A stretch of 32,289 nt of DNA, from assembly GCA_009731375.1 (NCBI GenBank), contig BJOX01000215.1, positions 102,807 through 135,095 of the forward strand, read 5' to 3'. The first letter of the stretch is position 1; every line of letters starts with the position of its first letter. The notes beneath the pieces are model-generated. The model had not been told where the DNA came from and did no database searches. It was given only the letters and a program-made list of their open reading frames with translations. Source of the DNA: Paulinella micropora (taxonomy: Eukaryota; Cercozoa; Imbricatea; Euglyphida). Shown piece by piece: positions 25,920 through 32,289 of this stretch. The translations under genes were made by a program, and so were the position numbers.

Positions 25920-28900
25920 GCTTTCTAATGCTGTTGTGCAGACTGGGCCAACGCTTCCTCTATGTGAAAACAAAGATGTGGGTACACAGAGACTGCAGCC
26001 CCAAGGTAGTCTCATACCCGTTCATACAGCACGGTTACCAATGATAACTGATGCAAATAGGAAGGCGAGACTTGCGATGGAGGCGAGGAGGCCAATGGCA
26101 GACGTATCGCCTCGGCCAAGCAAACAACCACGAACAGACTCAATGTCTACGGTCGCGGCGGGTGGCGAGCAAAAAGACAATGTGTGTACTCAAGTACCAC
26201 AAGACAATGTCGCTCAAATAGTAAACGCACCAGTACCGCAGAATAATAAAAATGTTAATGAGGTGAAGCAGGAGGAGAAGAAGGAGGAGTTGAAAAACTT
26301 AGAGACAAGACTCCAAAATTTGGAACGTAAAGTTCTTGTTCTCGCAGCCAATATACACAGGCCCGATGCTCTGTGTTATACGGAACTTTATTGTGAAACA
26401 TTGAAGACAATATTAAAAGTTGGTAATGATACGATGGCGAATATTAATATTGTCGGCAGGAAGTTTTTTAATCGATACCGGGACTGGGTGGACGGAAATA
26501 TGAAAAAGTCAACGGGCACTCTCAAAGGAGTGAGCAGCCGGACGGATATCACGGGAATCATCACACTGACCTTTAAATTGAAATCCGCACGAGTATACCG
26601 TATGGACCTCTATGTCGTCCCCGGTTACCACGGGTCAATATTACTATCGTATGACCAATTGGCTACGATGGGGGCTGTGATTGATTGCGCCGCACGGCGA
26701 GTGATATATGGAGTAAAAAGAGGAGAAGAGAACGATATTGATCCCTTCAACGCTACTGACTCTTATGAGGCTTATGAGCTGAGTCTAGCGACGGATCACA
26801 AAAAGATGGCCATCGCACATGAGGCACTTGAGGTGTACGTTCACCCCCATGTCGTAAGACCGGATGAACTGTCCTGGACCGACAATTGGGAATCCCAAGT
26901 GTGCACTGTCACAGTTCCGACATGCCATTGGGACAAAAAGTCTATTGATGACTTAATCGAGAAGCGAAAGGAGGAGATTATATGTGTCGCACAAAGAAGC
27001 CCGTCGTTGGCGAGATTCGCGGAAGGAGTAGGAACAGATGTCCATATTACTAACGGATACTGTTTCCATGCGAAAGTAGGAGAAGAAAAAAGGGAGGCGT
27101 TTGTACCAAGGAGAACGGGGCGAATCCCGGATACTCCACCAGAAACTATTAAAAGTTTTATTACTGATTTCTGGGGTGACGAGCCCACGTGGCCGCGTTC
27201 ACTGTCTGAAGTGAAGAAATGCTTACGGACTTTATTCGAAAATAATAAGCCGTATACTATTATCCTGCCATATAATGAGAAGGCGATATGGGCGCAGGAA
27301 ATAAGGGACCGGCTTATTGATCATCCTATACCGGTACCCTCTCGCAAGCAACAGCTAGTGGTGGCTTGTCGTATGGGAACTCGTGAGCAGAGCAGTGCAT
27401 ACAAGCGGAAGCTCAGAGACCTCGACAAGTTGAAATTGATACCGCAAGCATTCACATGCTTTGATGGTTTTTACACCCGTAAAGCTCCTTTGCAATACGC
27501 GAGACTCATTGACATGCTGGTGGAGCTCGGTAAAGATGATGAGCCGGACACGGTCACGTATGAAAAGACGGGCCTAGATGATGTCTCGGAAGAGGACTTA
27601 GGCTTGGAGGAGGACAGAGAACCCCTCAAGCAACATAAGCAGATGTCTGATGAAGATTTTCAAGAGGCGGCGCGGAAAATATTGGAAGAAGGAGTAGGCA
27701 CGGAGAAGGAGAAGGAGCTTTTAAAAGCCAAATTAGAGGCGAACAAGGAAATTTTTGACCCTCCACATGCAGGTGGTGTCAAGCCTGAAGATTTCACTGC
27801 GGTTATTTACAAAATACCGGGTGCGGAGCCGTCACCGGCACCACGAAGGGCGAATTTGAGTATACATGAGGCGAAGATAGCGGAGGAGCTAGCAAGACAG
27901 CTGCTCAATGAGGACTTTATTGAGAGATCAACATCTTCAATAGTCTCACAACCGAGAATAGTGCCGAAGCCAGGAGGAGAATGGCGCCTGACAGTTAACT
28001 ATGCTCGTGTTAACAAGGTGCTGGAGGAAGAGAGAAATCCTCTCCCGACATTAGAAGAAGGAAGGAGAGTACTGCGGAATGCAAAATTCTATTCGGTCAT
28101 TGACCTTAAGAATGGCTTCTGGCAGATACCACTGGAGGAAAAGTCCAGATGGCTGACGGCGTTTGTGGTGGGTATGGAAATATACCAATGGAAAGTGCTT
28201 CCGATGGGCCTCAAGCAAGCCCCAGGACTTTTCCAGAAGGCGATGCAGAAGATGTTGAGCAGTCAGTACGATGATTTGTCTGACGGTGGCTTTATGAGAA
28301 GGCGGGGACAGAAGGCGGGAGAATATGCATTTTGCTATATCGATGACATTATCGTATACTCTAACACAATGGAGGAGCATATCGATCATTTGTCCGATAT
28401 ATTCAGGCGCATCGGAGCTTTTGGCCTGAAGTGCAATCTAAAGAAGTGTCAACTTGCCAAGACGAGTGTGACATACTTAGGGTACGAGATCTCCCATAAT
28501 CGAGTCTCGATATCCAAAGAGAAGAGGGAGGAGATTATGAATCGACCGATACCGAAGAACCGCACTGAATTGCACTCATTCCTTGCGATGGCGCAATACT
28601 ATAGCCAGTTTATACCCGATTGGGGTGCAACACGGGCTAAAGTGGAGAAAATGATAGATTTTGGAGACTTTGAGAAGTGGGACGAAGAGGCTTTGCAAGC
28701 GTTTCATGCGCTCAAAGATCTCATTTACAAAGACCCGAAAGACGGAGGACTGGTGTTAACGATGCCCGACTTTACGAAACAATTCGTAGTCGATACAGAC
28801 GCATCTAAGTTTGCGATTGGGGCTGTATTACAACAAGAGGATGAGGAGAAGAAATTACGCCCAATCATGTTTATTAGTAGGAAGTTGTGTGCGGCGGAGA

Positions 28901-31674
28901 GAAACTATTGCACAAGGCAAAGAGAGGCGTTGGCGGTAGTATGGGCCCTCAAGAGGCTCAGAGAGTATTTGTGGGGAGGACCTCAATTTACTGTCAGAAC
29001 TGATCATCATAACCTGTTATGGTTGATGAATCATGAACAGACGGGACGGCTGGCGCGGTGGCAAGCGTTCTTGTCTTGTTTCGATTTTACAATGGTCCAT
29101 CTACCGGGAAAGCGAAATGTGGTCGCTGATAGCCTCTCTAGGCTAGAGTTTAACTCAGAAGTATCGGCGTTGGTGTCCACGGTGGAGATGGAAGACTTGT
29201 CCACTGACAAGGTGTATGAGGTCAGCCACATTGAGGCGATGGAGATGGCGAGTGGAGTCCGATATGACCGCACAGGTCTACGGTACAGTCCACAAGGCCC
29301 GGATCACGGGATATGTTGTGAGCTACATACCCAGGAGGACGCTGAGTGGTCCTATGAGGTATATGAGAATGCGAAGGCGAACATAAGAGAGGAAGAGGAG
29401 ACGCAGGAAGTTTATGCGGAGCCTCCTCAAGAGCGGAGAAGTGACCTAGACGATGACCCGGAAAGAATCGGGGTACGGCTAGAAGATGGTACTATCCATA
29501 TAGCCTCGCCTACCGCATGGAGGCAACAACAGGCTCAAGATCCGGAGTTTAAAGAACTGATACAGTTATATCAGAACCCGGATGAGCTACGGATGACGAA
29601 AGCGATCAAAGATCAGATGAAGGAGATGGGATGGAGAGATGGTCTACTGTGGTACAAGGGCCTTCACGGTCGCTATGCGTCACAGCCGGACAAATGGACC
29701 CTTTGGGTACCGGAGAGTCTGAGACGATTTATATTTGTCGCAGCCCACAATTGCCCACTTTTGGCGCATCCGGGTCGACAACGAACTCATATGTTCGTAG
29801 CGAGGCGATTCTGGTGGAAGAAGATGAAGGAGGAGATAGATCAGGCGGTGGATGCATGCATCCCGTGCAAGATAAACAAAACACCACTGAAGGCAAATTT
29901 CGGCCTGATTGGCGAATTTCCTCTTCATGCGGGGATGTTTGAGTTTATACACATTGATCATGTGGGACCTTTCCCAGAATCGAAGGATGGTTACAAATAC
30001 CTCCTTACGGCTATTGACAGAGCCACCAACTATGTGTGGATCATCCCTGTCAAAGACGTTACCGGCAAGACGACGGCCGAGGCGCTGATCGATAGGATCA
30101 TCTCACAGATCGGAGTACCAAGAAAGATATGTTCTGATCGAGGCTCGGACTTTAATAACGAGGTCATCGACAAACTATCTAAGTATTACGGGATGAAATG
30201 GCAATATGTTACTGCCTATAACCCGCGAGCAAATGGGAAAATCGAGCGGGTACACAGACCCCTCAAAGCCTCGCTAAAGATGTATTGCACGAAGAAGGAG
30301 AATCAAAGAGCATGGGTCGAGGCAGCACCATCATTTGCGTTTGCAATGAACTGTCTACCCTCTACGGCGTTAGGAGGCTCGAAGAGCTCAATCTCGCCAT
30401 ATCAGTTAGTATATGGGCGTGAGCCTGATATCCCGACTTCGCTCCTTCACCCAAAAGACACTTGGGCGGATGCGGATGAGTTGTTTGGGATGAGACTTAG
30501 AGTGAAGATGGAGGCGGAACAAATAGTCAGGGCGCATAGAGAGGCGGAGCGCCGAAAGACTGATGCTGAAGGGGTGCGACAAGCGCACTTGGATCAGATC
30601 AAGTTCCAGGTCGGGGATATTGTACTATTGTACCATCCTCAAGTCCCGAAGGGAGTCAGCTCTAAGCTGTTCACTCACTGGAAAGGACCTTATCAGATTA
30701 TGGAACAGACGGGACCTCTGAATTACAAGATCAGGGGTAGAGGGAAGGTGCAAATTGTGAATGTAAGAAGGCTGATTAAGTATGATCCCTTCTTACTGGA
30801 AGATGAATCCGTTGAGGAGGCGTTAAAACGGATGAAGGATGATTTCAAAGAGGTGCCGCCCATCCACAAGGAGGCTGGCATAGACCAAGACGATGCTTAT
30901 CGGGCACCGATAGCTGAGAAGGAGGAGAGTGAGGTGGACAGCAAGGAGAAGACTGACCGCATAAGCGCGGTGGGGACTCAGTCCAAGTCTCCGCGAGAGC
31001 ATAGCGGAAAGAAGGAGAAGATCACAGAGGCGCAGCTAAGGAGAGCGCGGAATGATCTTATCAACGACCAACCGAGGAAGGCGATGAGGTCGATGAGATC
31101 AAAGGACGTCCACCAGGAGGAGGAGGGGACGGACACTGACCCAAACGCGGGCAACGTTGAGATTGTCCATGAGCGATGGAAGGAAGGCGATGCGATAGCA
31201 ACCATCGCATGGGTGAAAAATGTTTTCTATCTGATGAGACCAGCGGAACAACATGTCGCTGATGACACTCTCTCAGACTTATACTTGATGCGGGTCGTGG
31301 CGGTCCCACGACAGATGCGTGTCACACGGACACTCAAAATATCATCAGCCGCAAAGATAGTACAACCGATACTCCAGTTCTGGAGAAGTATGGACCCGGT
31401 TGAGGATCCAAAGGCAAGACATTATCTGCCAGTATATAAAGACGCAAAAAGTCTCGAGACATGGGATGATACAATTACTCCCAGAGACAAGGATTACACT
31501 GCGTGGACCATTCAGACACTGCCAAGAGGAGTGCTTGATGTCCCTTTTGAATTATCGTTGGGCGGAATCCCTAATAAGATCTGGGACATTCTCGAACAGT
31601 CAAAGTTCGATCTGACTTTTGTTGGTGGTCCTCCACCAGGCAAAGAAATCCGCGCCAGACGACGAAGGCAGTGA
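25861..31674 (+). CDS. pol: Gypsy Pol: protease-RT-RNase H-integrase with C-terminal extension
   Basis: The frame is uninterrupted from the codon after the gag stop; no ATG is needed if it is made by readthrough. Numbers count from GTG 25894. Coiled coil ~130-150; retropepsin-like domain ~170-270 with D179-T-M-A (normally DTGA) and LLSYDQL near 250. A linker of ~300 residues of unknown role follows. RT has YIDD 815-818; RNase H spans D967 to D1079. The zinc module is H1285-x6-H1292-x29-C1322-x2-C1325. The integrase triad is D1355, D1415, E1451 (35 residues between the last two), and the GPY motif is at 1598-1600. About 300 further residues end in a basic tail, with no chromodomain recognised. 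Catalytic residues outside the protease look complete, so this copy may have been active recently. No env-like ORF follows. Confidence 0.92.
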   Translation: MEGEEERKEKTVKFNPKVTVLSNAVVQTGPTLPLCENKDVGTQRLQPQGSLIPVHTARLPMITDANRKARLAMEARRPMADVSPRPSKQPRTDSMSTVAAGGEQKDNVCTQVPQDNVAQIVNAPVPQNNKNVNEVKQEEKKEELKNLETRLQNLERKVLVLAANIHRPDALCYTELYCETLKTILKVGNDTMANINIVGRKFFNRYRDWVDGNMKKSTGTLKGVSSRTDITGIITLTFKLKSARVYRMDLYVVPGYHGSILLSYDQLATMGAVIDCAARRVIYGVKRGEENDIDPFNATDSYEAYELSLATDHKKMAIAHEALEVYVHPHVVRPDELSWTDNWESQVCTVTVPTCHWDKKSIDDLIEKRKEEIICVAQRSPSLARFAEGVGTDVHITNGYCFHAKVGEEKREAFVPRRTGRIPDTPPETIKSFITDFWGDEPTWPRSLSEVKKCLRTLFENNKPYTIILPYNEKAIWAQEIRDRLIDHPIPVPSRKQQLVVACRMGTREQSSAYKRKLRDLDKLKLIPQAFTCFDGFYTRKAPLQYARLIDMLVELGKDDEPDTVTYEKTGLDDVSEEDLGLEEDREPLKQHKQMSDEDFQEAARKILEEGVGTEKEKELLKAKLEANKEIFDPPHAGGVKPEDFTAVIYKIPGAEPSPAPRRANLSIHEAKIAEELARQLLNEDFIERSTSSIVSQPRIVPKPGGEWRLTVNYARVNKVLEEERNPLPTLEEGRRVLRNAKFYSVIDLKNGFWQIPLEEKSRWLTAFVVGMEIYQWKVLPMGLKQAPGLFQKAMQKMLSSQYDDLSDGGFMRRRGQKAGEYAFCYIDDIIVYSNTMEEHIDHLSDIFRRIGAFGLKCNLKKCQLAKTSVTYLGYEISHNRVSISKEKREEIMNRPIPKNRTELHSFLAMAQYYSQFIPDWGATRAKVEKMIDFGDFEKWDEEALQAFHALKDLIYKDPKDGGLVLTMPDFTKQFVVDTDASKFAIGAVLQQEDEEKKLRPIMFISRKLCAAERNYCTRQREALAVVWALKRLREYLWGGPQFTVRTDHHNLLWLMNHEQTGRLARWQAFLSCFDFTMVHLPGKRNVVADSLSRLEFNSEVSALVSTVEMEDLSTDKVYEVSHIEAMEMASGVRYDRTGLRYSPQGPDHGICCELHTQEDAEWSYEVYENAKANIREEEETQEVYAEPPQERRSDLDDDPERIGVRLEDGTIHIASPTAWRQQQAQDPEFKELIQLYQNPDELRMTKAIKDQMKEMGWRDGLLWYKGLHGRYASQPDKWTLWVPESLRRFIFVAAHNCPLLAHPGRQRTHMFVARRFWWKKMKEEIDQAVDACIPCKINKTPLKANFGLIGEFPLHAGMFEFIHIDHVGPFPESKDGYKYLLTAIDRATNYVWIIPVKDVTGKTTAEALIDRIISQIGVPRKICSDRGSDFNNEVIDKLSKYYGMKWQYVTAYNPRANGKIERVHRPLKASLKMYCTKKENQRAWVEAAPSFAFAMNCLPSTALGGSKSSISPYQLVYGREPDIPTSLLHPKDTWADADELFGMRLRVKMEAEQIVRAHREAERRKTDAEGVRQAHLDQIKFQVGDIVLLYHPQVPKGVSSKLFTHWKGPYQIMEQTGPLNYKIRGRGKVQIVNVRRLIKYDPFLLEDESVEEALKRMKDDFKEVPPIHKEAGIDQDDAYRAPIAEKEESEVDSKEKTDRISAVGTQSKSPREHSGKKEKITEAQLRRARNDLINDQPRKAMRSMRSKDVHQEEEGTDTDPNAGNVEIVHERWKEGDAIATIAWVKNVFYLMRPAEQHVADDTLSDLYLMRVVAVPRQMRVTRTLKISSAAKIVQPILQFWRSMDPVEDPKARHYLPVYKDAKSLETWDDTITPRDKDYTAWTIQTLPRGVLDVPFELSLGGIPNKIWDILEQSKFDLTFVGGPPPGKEIRARRRRQ

Positions 31675-32162
31675 CAAAGAAACTATTTTTCTTTATGCGT
31701 CTCAAATAAACTGATTGATTGCCCACGGCGTATCATGATTTGATCATGCATCATCAGTTATCAATATGAATATTAAAAAGACTCAGTGATATAACTTGGC
31801 ATTCGATCGCAACATACGAGTGCGAAAGGTCGATCGACGATGATACTACACCGTATACGGGGATCGCTAGTGTATTGAGCGATGGTGTTCCCGGGTATGA
31901 CCCTTTCCAAGTCCTGGGATGATGTTCTCGAAAATGAAATGTTCTCTGAAACTTTCATTAAATTATTTTTTACGATAGATTATATACTGTCGTACCTGAG
32001 CACGGTCAATCTCTACTTGTGTCGGTATATCGCAGGGTCGGGTACATACACCTCGACTTCGGATATAGCTATTAGGCACTGGCCCCTAATACTATATCAT
32101 AGGATATCCGCCTTATACAAGGGTATGTCATTAAAAAAGACAATGTACTTACGATCTCCCTG

Positions 32163-32163
<1 letters not shown>
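31675..32163 (+). other. 3' flank of the plus-strand gypsy element (3' UTR or LTR)
   Basis: It aligns with the reverse complement of 1690-2168 in blocks (GATCGCT...GAGCGATGGTGTT, CTCTACTTGTGTCGG, CTTCGGATATAG, TATACAAGGGTATGTC). The hairpin ATCGCT 31863-31868 / AGCGAT 31878-31883 has the same 9-nt loop length as in the other copy. An AATAAA lies at about 31705. It has no conserved ORF. Because no copy is seen before gag, I cannot say where an LTR begins. Confidence 0.55.
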
Positions 32164-32195
<32 letters not shown>

Positions 32196-32196
32196 G
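32164..32196. repeat. (AAT)n microsatellite
   Basis: About ten AAT units directly follow the gypsy 3' flank. The remaining ~90 bp to the window end shows no recognisable feature. Confidence 0.95.
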
Positions 32197-32289
32197 TGTG
32201 TATCTCCTGCCAATTGCTGAGCCAAAAGGCCATGTGCATCCAGTCCTCCATTCCATAAGGAAAGTCTCCACACCAATCGGTGGAATAAA

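Noticed and set aside
26437-26452. AATATTAATATTG inside the protease codons of both gypsy elements, resembling the array palindrome.
   Set aside because: It encodes N-I-N-I in a conserved protein segment; the match is probably codon coincidence and no array is attached.
31675-32163. An envelope gene downstream of pol.
   Set aside because: No long ORF, signal peptide or membrane segment is present in the flank.
31882-32169. A 95-codon ORF in the gypsy 3' flank, and another of 95 codons at 1855-2142 on minus.
   Set aside because: Although the DNA is partly conserved, the two ORFs lie in different frames and share no protein sequence.

Overview
The window is nuclear DNA of a eukaryote, most likely an alga or other protist; I cannot name the organism. 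The evidence is spliceosomal GT-AG introns, AATAAA polyadenylation signals, two Ty3/gypsy-type LTR-retrotransposon bodies, a spliced DDE transposase, a multi-exon transposase gene that looks like CACTA/TNP2, and one exon that encodes a single leucine-rich repeat. Much of the rest is microsatellite and AT-rich palindromic repeat. No bacterial operon, rRNA, tRNA or CRISPR array was seen.

Layout. 1-1109: a (TCTA)n tract, then the 3' part of a Tc1/mariner/IS630-like transposase gene on + with one phase-0 intron. About 1690-9800: a decayed Ty3/gypsy element on -, with gag, protease, RT, RNase H and integrase recognisable but broken by deletions and frameshifts. 9876-10600: a possible transposon end, AT-rich repeats, a hairpin and three AATAAA signals. 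10591-18247: exons of one large gene on -, separated by introns that consist almost entirely of arrays of the 14-bp palindrome CAATATTAATATTG and variants. 18330-21912: more palindrome arrays, GAA/GA/CT microsatellites and a large CT/GA foldback. 21953-22039: an LRR exon on +. About 22840-32165: a nearly intact Ty3/gypsy relative on +, in inverted orientation to the first.

How parts work together. In both gypsy elements gag and pol lie in the same frame, separated only by a UGA stop. The stop is followed by CUA-G in one copy and CUG-G in the other, which suggests programmed stop-codon readthrough as the way Pol is made. Both proteases carry D-T-M-A where D-T-G-A is expected.

The main candidate for something undescribed is the palindrome arrays. 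They fill introns and abut splice sites. One 832-nt array intron is flanked by an exact 16-bp direct repeat containing the AG|GT splice junction, and removing it restores a phase-consistent reading frame. A second array sits between two ~90-100-bp copies of exon sequence. This is what intron gain by insertion or tandem duplication (introner-like) would leave. All splice calls are by eye.
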